Origin: Phascolarctobacterium sp.
GTDB taxonomy: Bacteria; Bacillota; Negativicutes; Acidaminococcales; Acidaminococcaceae
Reading direction: 5' to 3'
NCBI GenBank assembly: GCA_030531205.1
Contig: JAUNOC010000009.1
Coordinates: 1-57,522 of the forward strand
DNA length: 57,522 nucleotides
The notes under the pieces are model-generated. The model ran no database searches and had not been told where the DNA came from. It saw only the letters and a list, made by a program, of their open reading frames with translations. Below, piece after piece: positions 1-8,970 of the stretch (position 1 is the first letter of the stretch; each line of letters opens with the position of its first letter). A program made the position numbers and the translations under genes.

Positions 1-430
1 TTTCATTCAAAACAGCAAAATCTAATTTTTATCGTTACGTAACGTTATGTAAATGTTACGTAACGATAAAATTCAATTTTCACGCTTTTAACTGCGTTTT
101 GTTGAAGAGCGATTTTAGTGATAAAAATGCTTTTAGTGTGAAAAGGACTTTTATTTTCATTCAAAATCATAAAAGTAAAAAGTTTTAATCGCGAGATTTT
201 TCAGAAAAATCTCGCGATTAAAAAAAGATTGTTTCACGATTTTTTTTAGTTTTAAGTGAAAGAATTTTTTTGAAAGTAAAGTGGAGAGTGAAAGTAAAAA
301 TATAAAAGCGTCAGAATGATATCAGACCATAGTTAGTATGATATCATTTTGACGCTGAAGCAAAAAGCAAAACGGAAAATTTTTCTGTGGGTGTTAATTT
401 CACTATGAGATTGAGCGTATAAAAAAATAA
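1..430. repeat. Hairpin array A: conserved scaffold with variable inverted repeats
   Basis: Non-coding AT-rich region with three long inverted repeats: 27-43/55-71 (17 bp perfect), 183-201/205-223 (19 bp perfect, 3-nt loop) and 307-324/339-356 (18 bp with one G-T pair). The spacers between them (about 72-182 and 224-300) match the spacers of array B at 29494-29605 and 29653-29720 closely, but the stem sequences are unrelated to those of B. Positions 351-430 resemble the scaffold at 54863-54960 in array C, with the C hairpin missing. The window starts inside the array, so its left end is not seen. No gene is apparent here. Confidence 0.8.
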
Positions 431-574
431 GATAGCAGAAAGGCCGATCTTGTTTTAGTATTTATCCTGCTACATACAATAAACATGAGTTTTGCTTTTG
501 CAACAAAAAAATCTTCTTTTTGACTCATGCAGTGTGATATAATTAATTTAAACTTAAGAAAGGAGAGGTTTAAT

Positions 575-1357
575 ATGACAGAGAATTTTTGTTTAAGAAA
601 ACTCAAGTATTGTATGGAAAAACATAGTTTCAATGGTATGTCAGATTTTTTTGCAGATAAATGTGAATATTTCTCAACTACATTTGGAACTGTGGCACAG
701 GGAAGGGAAAATGTTCTTAACCGTTTGTCTGAAACAAATAAAAACATTATTGCAGAGGGGAGGAGTGTTTATGCTTATTTAATGAAAATTGCTAGAACAA
801 AAGAAGGAAACATATATGGTGTTGGAAAAGAAGGATTATTGCTTGCATATGATGAAGAGGATAGTTTTGGTTGTGCTTTTTTTATAGAACTGGATAATGA
901 TTGCAAGATAATAAAATTAGTATCTAGTGTTGAGGAATACTCCTTTTCGTTAGAAAAGCACAGAGCATTTGAAACGATTGTGAGTGAAAAAAAAGAAAAG
1001 TTTCAGTTTAGGAATGTAACGGGAACAGAAGTAGATTGGCTGGAATTTTTTGGTTGGTGGTTGGAAAGCGGAAATGTTGATTGTGATTTACTTTATGAGA
1101 CATTTGATGATGACTGCAGGTTAGAGGATACATTTGGCGAACTTAAAAATAGAAAAAAGTATGAAGTTACGAATAGAGAAAAAAAATTTCAAGAATATTT
1201 GGAAACGGTCATGAATATGTTTTACTATTCTGATGCACATATACTTTGGAATAAGAAAAAACCAATATTGAAATATGGGGGAATGACCATAGAGGTTAAA
1301 ATTAGTGTAAATAAGAAACTGAATTATATTAAAGTTATCAGAAATATTGTCGATTAA
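575..1357 (+). CDS. Hypothetical protein, possible NTF2/SnoaL-like fold
   Basis: A 260-residue soluble protein that I do not recognise by name. The start at 575 is chosen for the AAAGGAGAGG ribosome-binding site just upstream; an in-frame ATG at 527 has none and lies upstream of a possible extended -10 (TGATATAAT, 535-543). Residues around 20-50 (FFADKCEYFSTTFGTVAQGR) resemble the start of an NTF2/SnoaL-like domain, and a similar pattern recurs around 175-200 (ETFDDDCRLEDTFGELKNR), so two related domains are possible. Base composition is more AT-rich than the housekeeping genes and it stands alone between repeat-rich intergenic regions, which fits an accessory gene. Function unknown. Confidence 0.6.
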   Translation: MTENFCLRKLKYCMEKHSFNGMSDFFADKCEYFSTTFGTVAQGRENVLNRLSETNKNIIAEGRSVYAYLMKIARTKEGNIYGVGKEGLLLAYDEEDSFGCAFFIELDNDCKIIKLVSSVEEYSFSLEKHRAFETIVSEKKEKFQFRNVTGTEVDWLEFFGWWLESGNVDCDLLYETFDDDCRLEDTFGELKNRKKYEVTNREKKFQEYLETVMNMFYYSDAHILWNKKKPILKYGGMTIEVKISVNKKLNYIKVIRNIVD

Positions 1358-1463
1358 TAGATATGTGGAATACATGAAATGTAAGATTACGTAATGGGGG
1401 TGGAAAGTTATCTAATTTTCCAGCTTTTAATTTTGACTTGACTAAGAGCAAAAGTTTGAATGA

Positions 1464-1517
1464 AGTTAATTACCCAATTTTCTCTTAAAAAAAATGGAGA
1501 AAATTGGATAATTTAGT
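1464..1517. repeat. Isolated long hairpin upstream of yacL
   Basis: Inverted repeat 1464-1484/1497-1517 with three mismatched pairs. The left flank and stem (AAAGTTTGAATGAAG, then AATTACCCAATTTTCTC) are the same family as the perfect 21-bp hairpin at 36197-36248, and the core AATTACCCAATTT is shared with hairpins 29373-29388 and 54688-54703. It could act as a terminator for the gene ending at 1357, although no clean T-tract follows. Confidence 0.6.
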
Positions 1518-1535
1518 GTATTTTTTGCTACACTC

Positions 1536-1564
1536 TTGAAATGCTAAAAAGAAAATACTATAAT
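1536..1564 (+). promoter_or_regulatory. Sigma-70 promoter for yacL
   Basis: TTGAAA at 1536-1541, 17-bp spacer, TATAAT at 1559-1564. Expected transcription start is about 1571, giving a leader of roughly 60 nt before the yacL ribosome-binding site. Confidence 0.6.
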
Positions 1565-1632
1565 ATAATGAACTGTGTGAAGATTTTGAATTTTTTGCTT
1601 CACTAAATTTATTAAGAAAGGAGGAAAAGAGA

Positions 1633-2751
1633 ATGATTAAGAAAATCTTCAGCACCATCATCACTGTGGTTTTTGTTATTACCGGCCTCATAGTCACAGA
1701 TTATTATTTACCTTTTATCACAGAGGCGATGGGCTATGATATGAATAATCCTCAGATTCCTACCGGAAGTTTAATCACCGGTGCTCTGAGTATGTTTTGT
1801 TTTACCTGGATTGGTTTCAAGGTTTCCCCAATTATCAGCGACTGTATTTTAGATTACAGTGAGCGTTGGGCCCAAATGCTGGCAAAAGTGCCTACTAGTG
1901 ATATTTTTGTCATGCTCATGGGGGTGGTTATAGGTTTGATTGTGGGGAATCTTGCCGGCGGGCCGTTTTCCTATTTGCCTGTTTTCGGACCCTATATTCC
2001 TGTTATTATGTCCGTTGTCCTGGCTTTGGTTGGGGCAAAGGTGGCTTTGCGGAAACGTAATGATATTCTTGGCTTCTTTACAAGGGTTCCCAGTATGAGG
2101 GGCAACAGAACTGTGGCAAAGCCAGCGGTTGAGGATGATGTTTCCATAACCAGGTTATACAGCAATAATAAACTTTTGGATACCAGTGTTATTATTGATG
2201 GTCGGGTCATGGATATTCTTGCGGCAGGGTTTCTTGACGGACGGCTGGTTGTGCCTAATTTTGTGCTGGTTGAGTTGCAAAAATTGGCGGATTCCAGCGA
2301 CAGTATGAAACGTGCCAAGGGTCGCCGGGGGCTGGACTTGGTACAGGACTTGCAGAAAAGTTATGCGGAGCAGGTTACTATTATTGATGATGATTATGAG
2401 GATGTGCCTGATGTGGATGCCAAACTTTTGCGGATGGCAAAGGATTATGATGCTATCATTATTACCAACGATTATAATCTTAACAAGTTGGCAGGTATTC
2501 AGGGTATTAGGGTTTTGAATGTGAATGAGTTGGCCAATGCCATTAAACCCGTGGTGATGAGCGGTGAAGAGATGAGGGTGTACCTTATCAAGGAAGGTAA
2601 GGAAGAAAATCAGGCAGTGGCTTATTTGGATGACGGTACTATGATTGTGGTGGAGAATGGTAAGGATTTGATTGGTTCTTCTGTAGATATTGTGGTTAAC
2701 AGTGTCTTGCAAACTATGGCGGGACGGATGATTTTTGCCAGGGTGAAATAG
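1633..2751 (+). CDS. yacL: YacL-family membrane PIN/TRAM domain protein
   Basis: A 372-residue protein with the YacL architecture. Four hydrophobic segments span about residues 5-140. A PIN nuclease-like domain follows from about residue 180 (LLDTSVIIDGRVMDI with the first acidic cluster, later VDAKLLRMA and IITNDYNL). A C-terminal TRAM-type region ends the protein. PIN domains are metal-dependent RNases or relics of them; the biochemical role of YacL is not settled. The start follows a strong GGAGG (1621-1625). Only one base separates the stop from ispF, so the two are co-transcribed. In Bacillus the same gene lies upstream of ispD-ispF-gltX; ispD is absent here. Confidence 0.9.
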   Translation: MIKKIFSTIITVVFVITGLIVTDYYLPFITEAMGYDMNNPQIPTGSLITGALSMFCFTWIGFKVSPIISDCILDYSERWAQMLAKVPTSDIFVMLMGVVIGLIVGNLAGGPFSYLPVFGPYIPVIMSVVLALVGAKVALRKRNDILGFFTRVPSMRGNRTVAKPAVEDDVSITRLYSNNKLLDTSVIIDGRVMDILAAGFLDGRLVVPNFVLVELQKLADSSDSMKRAKGRRGLDLVQDLQKSYAEQVTIIDDDYEDVPDVDAKLLRMAKDYDAIIITNDYNLNKLAGIQGIRVLNVNELANAIKPVVMSGEEMRVYLIKEGKEENQAVAYLDDGTMIVVENGKDLIGSSVDIVVNSVLQTMAGRMIFARVK

Positions 2752-2752
2752 G

Positions 2753-3247
2753 ATGGAAGATTTGGGATGCCCTTTCCGTGTGGGAACGGGCTTTGATGTT
2801 CATAAGTTAGTTTTAGGCCGCAAATTGGTTCTGTGCGGTGTGCATATTCCTTATGCCAAGGGGTTGGAAGGGCACAGTGATGCAGATGTGGCGGTTCATG
2901 CTTTGATGGATGCTCTTTTGGGTGCTTTGGCATTGGGGGATATTGGGCATTTGTTCCCGGACACGGATGCAAAATATAAGGGCATTGACAGTATGCTGCT
3001 TTTGACTGATGTGATGCAGTTGGTGCGTGCTAAGGGGTGGAAAGTTGGCAATGTGGATATTACCATTGCGGCACAGGCACCGAAACTGGCATCTTATATT
3101 TTGGATATGCGTTCAAAACTTGCCCAGACCTTGGGTGTTGCTTTGGATTGTGTAAGTGTGAAGGCAACTACTACGGAGCATTTGGGTTTTGTGGGACGAG
3201 AAGAAGGTATAGCCGCACAGGCGGTGGTGTTGCTACGCAACAATTAA
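2753..3247 (+). CDS. ispF: 2-C-methyl-D-erythritol 2,4-cyclodiphosphate synthase
   Basis: Cyclises CDP-ME 2-phosphate to MEcPP with release of CMP in the non-mevalonate isoprenoid pathway. The 164-residue length is normal for the family. The metal-binding motif DVH (D15, H17), the signature SDADVAVH (residues 42-49, with H49 as third ligand) and the C-terminal KATTTEHLGFVGREEG motif are all present. The start is one base after yacL. ispD, which usually precedes or is fused to ispF, is not here and must lie elsewhere. The gene is followed by a repeat-filled gap before gltX. Confidence 0.96.
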   Translation: MEDLGCPFRVGTGFDVHKLVLGRKLVLCGVHIPYAKGLEGHSDADVAVHALMDALLGALALGDIGHLFPDTDAKYKGIDSMLLLTDVMQLVRAKGWKVGNVDITIAAQAPKLASYILDMRSKLAQTLGVALDCVSVKATTTEHLGFVGREEGIAAQAVVLLRNN

Positions 3248-3270
3248 AAATGAAAAGTTAAAAATGAAAA

Positions 3271-3559
3271 ATTGTGGTAAAAAGTTCCGGTGATTATAAT
3301 CAGGTTTCAGGTGTGAGGAGATATGTGCCCTCTTGGTGAAGAGGGTGGATTGCCTGAAGGAACATAGAAAGGCAAGACGGGTGATTGCTCACTTTGCGTT
3401 GCAGATAAGTTTTCAATCCTCAGTCAGCCACTGATGTTCCTATCGCTGACAGCCCCTTCACCAAGGGGCCAAATCGCTTGTCATTGAACTGACATTTTTA
3501 TCACAGGAACGTAAAACCATAATTGTGAATTACGCATTACGAATTGCGAATTGCGAATT
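3271..3559. repeat. Intergenic repeat cluster between ispF and gltX
   Basis: The gap holds a copy of the TTCCTGTGATTA-type unit (3271-3297, with one change), a terminal-inverted-repeat element (3326-3470), an inverted copy of the first unit (3497-3524) and a low-complexity tract of ATTACGCATTACGAATTGCG type (3529-3559). The two outer units face each other in opposite orientation around the element. No ORF or RNA gene is recognisable. Confidence 0.7.
3326..3470. repeat. Non-autonomous TIR element, copy 1
   Basis: The ends are imperfect inverted repeats: left CCCTCTTGGTGAAGAGGG, right CCCCTTCACCAAGGGG. A second copy at 28597-28729 shares the interior (GGATTGCCT, GGAACATAGAA, GGCAAGACGGGTGATTGCTC, CAATCCTCAGTC) and both ends. 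A right-half copy lies at 55474-55540. With no coding capacity it resembles a MITE or REPIN-type repeat. Confidence 0.7.
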
Positions 3560-3580
3560 ATAAATGTTTTGGAGGGAAAA

Positions 3581-5041
3581 ATGGCAGATGAAATTAGAGT
3601 AAGGTTTGCTCCCAGTCCTACGGGACCGTTCCATATTGGCGGTGCCCGCAGCGCATTGTTCAATTTTTTACTTGCCCGTAAGACAGGCGGTAAGATGATT
3701 TTGCGTATTGAGGATACGGATTTGGAACGGAGCAGCAGGGAGTCCGAGGAGAATATTAAGGCGGCTTTGAAATGGCTGGGGATGGATTGGGATGAAGGTA
3801 TTGATGTGGGCGGCCCCAATGGTCCTTACCGTCAGACAGAGCGTTTGGATATTTACAAAAAGTACACAGAACAACTTTTGGCAGAGGGCAAGGCCTATTA
3901 CTGCTATTGTACGGATGAGGAACTGGAGGCGGAGCGGCAGGCACTTTTGGCCAAGGGTGAGATGCCCCGTTACATGGGCCATTGCCGTAATTTGACTCCT
4001 GAGCAAAGGGCGGAATATGAGAAACAGGGGCGGAAACCTACGGTACGTTTTAAAGTTCCTGCAAATCAGCAGATTGTGGTACATGATTTGGTTCGTGGTG
4101 ATGTTACTTTTGACAGCAATGGTATTGGTGATTTTGTTATTGTGAAGAGTGACGGTATTCCTACCTACAATTATGCGGTGGTTATTGATGACCATCTGAT
4201 GAAGATTAATCATGTTATCCGGGCGGAGGAGCATTTAAGCAATACTCCCCGTCAATGTTTGGTATATGATGCGTTGGGGTTTGAAAAACCGGTCTTTGGT
4301 CATATTTCCCTAATCTTAGGTAAGGACCATACGAAGATGAGTAAGCGGCATGGTGCCACTAGTGTGGACCAATATCGTCAGTTAGGTTATTTGCCTGCTG
4401 GTATCAATAATTTCCTGGCGTTGTTGGGATGGGCTCCCAACAGTGAGCAGGAAATCTTCAGTATGGAAGAATTGATTAAGGAATTCAGTATGGAGCATGT
4501 GGCGAAGAATCCTGCGGTTTTTGATTTGGATAAACTTAATTTCATTAACCAACACTATGTCCGTCAACTGAATGAAGAAGAATTTTTTGAGTTTGCCAAA
4601 CCGCATTTGCAGACGGTGGGTTATCTTAAGGGTACGGAGAATGGTGAACAATTGGACTGGTTGAAAAAAGTGGTTTGGACCAGTCATGAGCATGTTTGTT
4701 ATGGAGCGCAGATTCCGGAATACATCAAGATGTACTTTACGGAGGATGTGGTTATGGAAAATGAAGAAACTGCACAGGTATTAAAAGCGGCTACGGTGCC
4801 TCAGGTTATGCAGTCCTTCATTGAAGAAATTGGCAAAATAGAATTGGACGCTGCCAATGTGAAGGCACTTTTCAAATCCATTCAAAAGTCCACAGGGTTG
4901 AAGGGCAAGGATGTGTTTATGCCGGTGCGGGTGGCTTTAACCGGCAATCAGCACGGGCCTGAACTGGCGGAAATTATCCCCCTGTTCGGTAAAGAAAAAT
5001 GTATTGCAAGAGTGGAAAGGGTATTGAAAAATGGCAATTAA
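3581..5041 (+). CDS. gltX: Glutamate--tRNA ligase
   Basis: Charges tRNA-Glu with glutamate in the cytoplasm; class I synthetase. The HIGH-type motif is FHIGGARS near residue 17 and the KMSKS-type motif is KMSKRHGA in the middle of the protein. The 486-residue length fits the bacterial enzyme. The ATG at 3581 is preferred over an in-frame ATG at 3551 because GGAGGG lies just upstream and the translation then begins MADEIRVRFAPSPTG as in the family. The 3' end overlaps cysS by 11 bp. Confidence 0.97.
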   Translation: MADEIRVRFAPSPTGPFHIGGARSALFNFLLARKTGGKMILRIEDTDLERSSRESEENIKAALKWLGMDWDEGIDVGGPNGPYRQTERLDIYKKYTEQLLAEGKAYYCYCTDEELEAERQALLAKGEMPRYMGHCRNLTPEQRAEYEKQGRKPTVRFKVPANQQIVVHDLVRGDVTFDSNGIGDFVIVKSDGIPTYNYAVVIDDHLMKINHVIRAEEHLSNTPRQCLVYDALGFEKPVFGHISLILGKDHTKMSKRHGATSVDQYRQLGYLPAGINNFLALLGWAPNSEQEIFSMEELIKEFSMEHVAKNPAVFDLDKLNFINQHYVRQLNEEEFFEFAKPHLQTVGYLKGTENGEQLDWLKKVVWTSHEHVCYGAQIPEYIKMYFTEDVVMENEETAQVLKAATVPQVMQSFIEEIGKIELDAANVKALFKSIQKSTGLKGKDVFMPVRVALTGNQHGPELAEIIPLFGKEKCIARVERVLKNGN

Positions 5042-6479
5042 GGTCTATAACACTTTGACGAAAAAGAAAGAGGAGTTTGTTCCCATTAATCCCAGTGAGG
5101 CGAGAATTTATGTGTGCGGCGTAACTCCTTATAATCACCCCCATGTAGGCAATGCCCGTCCTTTTGTGACTTGGGATGTTATCCGGCGTTTTTTGGAGCA
5201 TGAGGGATATGATGTTACCCATGTTCAGAATTTCACGGATGTGGATGATAAGATTATCAACACAGCCAACAAGGAAGGTGTGCAGTGGTTTGATATTTGC
5301 AACCGCTACATAGACAGTTATTACGAGGTTATGGATAAACTCAATGTACGCCGGGCTCATGTCTATCCGAGGGTCAGCGAACATATTGAGGATATTATTG
5401 GTACGGTGGCAAAACTGATTGAGAACAAACACGCTTATGTGGTTGATGGGGATGTGTATTACAGCGTGGAAAGTTTTGCTCGTTACGGCGAACTGAGCAG
5501 CAGAAATTTGGAAGATATGCAGGCAGGGGCAAGAGTTGACGTGGATGAAAGAAAGAAACATCCTATGGATTTTGCTCTGTGGAAAGCGGCTAAACCGGAT
5601 GAACCAAGTTGGGATTCTCCCTGGGGAAAAGGTCGTCCTGGCTGGCATATTGAGTGCAGTACCATGAGTATGAAATATTTGGGTGAGCAGTTTGATTTTC
5701 ATGGTGGCGGCTCTGATTTGATTTTCCCTCATCATGAAAACGAGATTGCCCAAAGCGAGGGCTGCACTTTGAAACATCCTTTTGTACGTTATTGGTTGCA
5801 TAATGGATTTATTACTGTGAATGAAGAGAAGATGTCAAAATCCTTGGGGAATTTCTTTATGGTCATTGATATTTTGAAGAATTTTGACCCGGAAACATTG
5901 CGGTTTTTCATTGTGGAAACCCATTACCGTTCTCCTTTGGACTTCAGCGATGCCCGTTTGAATGAGGCCAAAAAATCTTTGTCACGTCTTCGTAATGCTA
6001 AGGAAGTTTTGGGTGAACTGGTGTTGAAGATGAGTTCCGGCCCAACCCAACGGAGTTTGGCTTTGCGTAAGGAAGTGGCAGAACTTAGAGAAAAATTTAT
6101 GGAAGCCATGCGGGATGATTTCAATACCGCTTTGGCTATCAGTTATATGTTTGAACTTGCCAAGAAGGTAAATGCGTATAAGGCAGAGATTGGCGAGGGC
6201 AAGCCGGACGGTAAATTGGTTGACCAAATGCAAAAGGTGTTTGCTGAAATGTGTTCCATCATTGGCATATTGGAAAACAAAGAAGGTGTAGCGGATAAAA
6301 CTGCGGAACCTAAGGAAAGTGACCCTGAGGCGGCGGAGATTGAAGCGGCAATCGCTAAACGGGCAGAGGCAAAGAAAAATAAGGACTACAAATTGGCGGA
6401 CCAAATCCGTGCTGAACTGGCGGCCAAGGGAATTATTTTGCAAGATACTCCACAGGGAGTTAAGTGGACAAGAGAATGA
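5031..6479 (+). CDS. cysS: Cysteine--tRNA ligase
   Basis: Charges tRNA-Cys; class I synthetase of 482 residues. Near the N terminus are the zinc/active-site region CGVTPYNHPHVGNARP and later HIECSTMSMKYLG and HHENE, which complete the zinc site. KMSKS is present as EKMSKSLGN. The C-terminal region is the usual helical anticodon-binding part. The start overlaps the end of gltX and the stop overlaps the mrnC start as ATGA, so gltX-cysS-mrnC are translationally coupled. cysE, which sits between gltX and cysS in Bacillus, is missing. Confidence 0.97.
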   Translation: MAIKVYNTLTKKKEEFVPINPSEARIYVCGVTPYNHPHVGNARPFVTWDVIRRFLEHEGYDVTHVQNFTDVDDKIINTANKEGVQWFDICNRYIDSYYEVMDKLNVRRAHVYPRVSEHIEDIIGTVAKLIENKHAYVVDGDVYYSVESFARYGELSSRNLEDMQAGARVDVDERKKHPMDFALWKAAKPDEPSWDSPWGKGRPGWHIECSTMSMKYLGEQFDFHGGGSDLIFPHHENEIAQSEGCTLKHPFVRYWLHNGFITVNEEKMSKSLGNFFMVIDILKNFDPETLRFFIVETHYRSPLDFSDARLNEAKKSLSRLRNAKEVLGELVLKMSSGPTQRSLALRKEVAELREKFMEAMRDDFNTALAISYMFELAKKVNAYKAEIGEGKPDGKLVDQMQKVFAEMCSIIGILENKEGVADKTAEPKESDPEAAEIEAAIAKRAEAKKNKDYKLADQIRAELAAKGIILQDTPQGVKWTRE

Positions 6480-6943
6480 AGTTTGAGCAATACCAAAAGT
6501 TAAAGGCACTTGCCATTAGCCGTTGTGCTGATGAGGGCAAGGAATATCCTGACCCGAAGGGCATGAATCCCATTGTGCTTGCTTATATTGGTGACATTGT
6601 GTTCAGTACTTATGTGCGGTTGCGGATTTTGCCAAATTCTTCCCAGGTACGGGTGTTGCACGATTTAAGTGCCAAGATGGTGAGTGCAGTTTGCCAGGCC
6701 AAGGCCATGAGGGCTTTGGCTGGAGAACTGATGGAAGAAGAAACAGGGGTATATCACAGGGGACGTAACGCCAAAAGCATGGTGCCGAAAAGTGCTTCGG
6801 TGCAGGAATATCGTGAGGCAACTGCTTTTGAGGCATTGATTGGTTATTTATTTTTAAGCGATATGCAGGACAGATGCGAAGAACTGATGGAGAAGGCGTT
6901 TCAGACAATAATTACGCATTGCGAATTGCGTATTACGCATTAA
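6476..6943 (+). CDS. mrnC: Mini-ribonuclease 3
   Basis: RNase III-fold endonuclease without a double-stranded RNA-binding domain, acting in 23S rRNA maturation in Firmicutes. The RNase III motif is NPIVLAYIGDIVFSTYVR with the catalytic aspartate, and EAFEALIGYLFL carries the second acidic site. ATG 6476 is chosen because it overlaps the cysS stop as ATGA; an in-frame GTG at 6464 is the alternative. The last ten residues (ITHCELRITH) are encoded by an ATTACGCATTGCGAATTGCG tract, the same low-complexity repeat found at 3529-3559, so the C-terminus appears to be repeat-derived. Confidence 0.92.
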   Translation: MKFEQYQKLKALAISRCADEGKEYPDPKGMNPIVLAYIGDIVFSTYVRLRILPNSSQVRVLHDLSAKMVSAVCQAKAMRALAGELMEEETGVYHRGRNAKSMVPKSASVQEYREATAFEALIGYLFLSDMQDRCEELMEKAFQTIITHCELRITH

Positions 6944-6963
6944 TTTGAAAGGGAGTGAAGAAG

Positions 6964-7656
6964 ATGGAAGTGAAATTACTCAGACATACTCCGGAGCCGG
7001 ATAAGACCGTTGCCATGAGCGCACGGCTTTGTTACAGCCCGATAGGTGCGGCGGAACTGGAAGAAAAGATGTCAGATGAGCAGGCGGTTAAACTGGTTCA
7101 TAAATTGGTCAGTATGGGGCATTTTTCCCCTATTGAGCATGTTACTTTTACTTTTGCCATTGAGGGGGTAAGTCGTGTTCTAACACATCAGTTGGTACGT
7201 CATCGCATTGCTTCTTATTCCCAACAGAGCCAACGCTATGTTGCGGAGCATAATTTTGAAAACATTATGCCTCCTTCCATTGCGGCGAAACCGGAGGCCA
7301 AGGCAAAGTTTGAAAAATTGATGGTGGATATTCAAAACTTGTACAATGAATTTACAGACATGGGGATTGCCAATGAGGATGCCCGTTATGTGCTGCCCAA
7401 CGCGGCAGAAACAAAAATTGTTTGTACTTTCAATGCCCGCAGTTTGATGAATTTCTTCAGCTTGCGCTGTTGTGCAAGAGCACAATGGGAAATCCGTGCT
7501 TTGGCAAATAAAATGCTGGAAGAATGTAAAAAGGTTGCTCCTATTCTTTTTGAAAACGCAGGACCAACCTGTGTATCTCAAAGGGTATGCCATGAAGGCG
7601 CTATGAGTTGCGGCAGGTTGGCAAAATTATTGGAACAGGATAAGTTGAAAAAATAA
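6964..7656 (+). CDS. thyX: Flavin-dependent thymidylate synthase
   Basis: Makes dTMP from dUMP using methylene-THF and reduced FAD, in place of ThyA. The ThyX signature [14 protein letters not shown] (RHR plus downstream Ser) is visible near residue 78, and the length of 230 residues is normal. ATG 6964 has AAAGGGAG at a good distance; an in-frame GTG at 6955 overlaps that site. It lies between mrnC and rlmB, which are neighbours in most Firmicutes, so thyX looks inserted into the conserved order. Its stop abuts the rlmB start codon. Confidence 0.95.
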   Translation: MEVKLLRHTPEPDKTVAMSARLCYSPIGAAELEEKMSDEQAVKLVHKLVSMGHFSPIEHVTFTFAIEGVSRVLTHQLVRHRIASYSQQSQRYVAEHNFENIMPPSIAAKPEAKAKFEKLMVDIQNLYNEFTDMGIANEDARYVLPNAAETKIVCTFNARSLMNFFSLRCCARAQWEIRALANKMLEECKKVAPILFENAGPTCVSQRVCHEGAMSCGRLAKLLEQDKLKK

Positions 7657-8385
7657 TTGGATTTGATTTACGGACGTAATGCGGTGCTGGAAGCGCTGCG
7701 GAGCGGTCACAATATCAATAAAATATTTGTGCAGGAAAGTGCCAAGCCTGGCGGTATCAGTGAAATTCTTGCTTTAGCAAAGGCAAAGCACTTGGTGGTG
7801 GAAACTCTTACTTTGGATAAATTAGATAAATTGACAGAGGGGGCCCGTCATCAGGGAGTGGCGGCGGCAGTGGCGCCAATTGAGTTTGCCACATTGGCGG
7901 ATGTTTTCAAGAAAGCGGCACAGCGGCAGGAAGAGCCATTTTTGCTTATTTTGGATGAATTGCAGGACCCGCAAAATGTGGGGGCGCTTATCCGTACAGC
8001 GGACGCGGCAGGAGTACATGGCGTACTTATTCCCAAGCGGCACAGTTGCCCGTTGAACGCAACGGTGGCAAAAATTTCTGCCGGAGCGGTGGAATATATG
8101 AAGGTGGTGCAGATAGGTAATATCAGCCAGACCATTGAAGAATTGCAGCAAAAATATAATTGCTGGGTGGTAGGTGCGGATATGGACGGTACCTGTTATA
8201 GCGAAACGGATTTGAAAGGGCCTATCGCTTTAGTTATTGGAGCAGAAGGGAAGGGATTAGGCCGTTTGGTAAAGGAACGCTGTGATGCGGTGGTGTCATT
8301 ACCTATGAAGGGTGGCGTGAACAGTTTGAATGCTTCAGCCGCAGGTGCGATTTTGATGTATGAAGTGGTGCGTCAGCGTGGATGA
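7657..8385 (+). CDS. rlmB: 23S rRNA 2'-O-methyltransferase, SpoU/TrmH family (RlmB-like)
   Basis: SAM-dependent 2'-O-ribose methyltransferase of the SPOUT class. An N-terminal substrate-binding domain (DLIYGRNAVLEAL) is followed by the SpoU motifs DPQNVGALIRTADAAG, GAEGKGL and NSLNASAAGAILMYE that form the knot. Length 242. The start is a TTG immediately after the thyX TAA, so translation is probably by termination-reinitiation. Whether the target is G2251 of 23S rRNA or another site cannot be told from sequence alone. Confidence 0.92.
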   Translation: MDLIYGRNAVLEALRSGHNINKIFVQESAKPGGISEILALAKAKHLVVETLTLDKLDKLTEGARHQGVAAAVAPIEFATLADVFKKAAQRQEEPFLLILDELQDPQNVGALIRTADAAGVHGVLIPKRHSCPLNATVAKISAGAVEYMKVVQIGNISQTIEELQQKYNCWVVGADMDGTCYSETDLKGPIALVIGAEGKGLGRLVKERCDAVVSLPMKGGVNSLNASAAGAILMYEVVRQRG

Positions 8386-8953
8386 AAATGAATTAATCAC
8401 TCTTGCTCAAGATGGAGGGAATCCCAAACAAGTTTGGGCACAGGAAGAACTTCTAAATAAATACCGCAGTATGGTTAAGGTCAAGGCAAGAAGTTATTAT
8501 CTGGTCGGAGCCAGTACGGAAGATGTAATGCAGGAAGGCATGATTGGGTTATTTCAGGCCATTTGCATTTATAAACCTGATAAGGGAGCAAGTTTTGCTA
8601 CATTTGCCAATCTTTGTGTAAAACGGAAAATTCTGCAGGCAATCAATTTGGCGAACAGGGATAAACATAAGGCATTGAATTTAGCAGAATCATTGGACGA
8701 TAAAAATAATGAAAATCTGATGGCTAAAGTTGAGGCATTTAATGTTGAAATCAGTCCGGAAGAAAAATTGATCGGCAAAGAAGAAAGTGCAACATTTTTA
8801 GAGAGATTACAAAAAAGTTTAACTAAAATGGAAAAGGAAGTTTTAACACTTTATCTGCAAGGTTTAAGTTATGCAGAAATAGCGCAGAAACTTGTTTTGC
8901 AGGAAAAGTCCGTAGATAATGCTATTCAAAGGATTCGTAAGAAAATTCAATAA
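8378..8953 (+). CDS. sigH: RNA polymerase sigma factor, SigH-like
   Basis: A sigma-70 family factor of about 190 residues. Region 2 contains EDVMQEGMIGLFQAI, region 4 ends with LSYAEIAQKLVLQEKSVDNAIQRIRKKI, a helix-turn-helix. Gene order (rlmB then sigma factor) matches the place of sigH in Bacillus, where yacP lies between; yacP is absent. The GTG at 8378 gives the family-like start VDENELI; ATG 8360 is also in frame, and both lie inside rlmB. In Bacillus this factor directs competence and early sporulation; the role here is inferred only. secE, nusG and rplKAJL, which usually follow, are not here. Confidence 0.85.
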   Translation: MDENELITLAQDGGNPKQVWAQEELLNKYRSMVKVKARSYYLVGASTEDVMQEGMIGLFQAICIYKPDKGASFATFANLCVKRKILQAINLANRDKHKALNLAESLDDKNNENLMAKVEAFNVEISPEEKLIGKEESATFLERLQKSLTKMEKEVLTLYLQGLSYAEIAQKLVLQEKSVDNAIQRIRKKIQ

Positions 8954-8970
8954 ATTAGTGGGGATGATGA

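Noticed and set aside
1-430. CRISPR array
   Set aside because: The repeated parts are long inverted repeats in non-periodic positions; no direct repeats of constant length and spacing, and no cas genes in the window.
520-543. Promoter TTGACT with TATAAT upstream of the gene at 575
   Set aside because: Spacing between boxes is only 12 bp; an extended -10 (TGATATAAT) alone is possible but not strong enough to list.
3248-3580. T-box leader for gltX
   Set aside because: No T-box consensus (AGGGTGG-type with specifier loop) or terminator/antiterminator pair was seen; the region is explained by dispersed repeats. The GAGGGTGGATTGCC in it belongs to the TIR element, also found away from synthetase genes at 28597.
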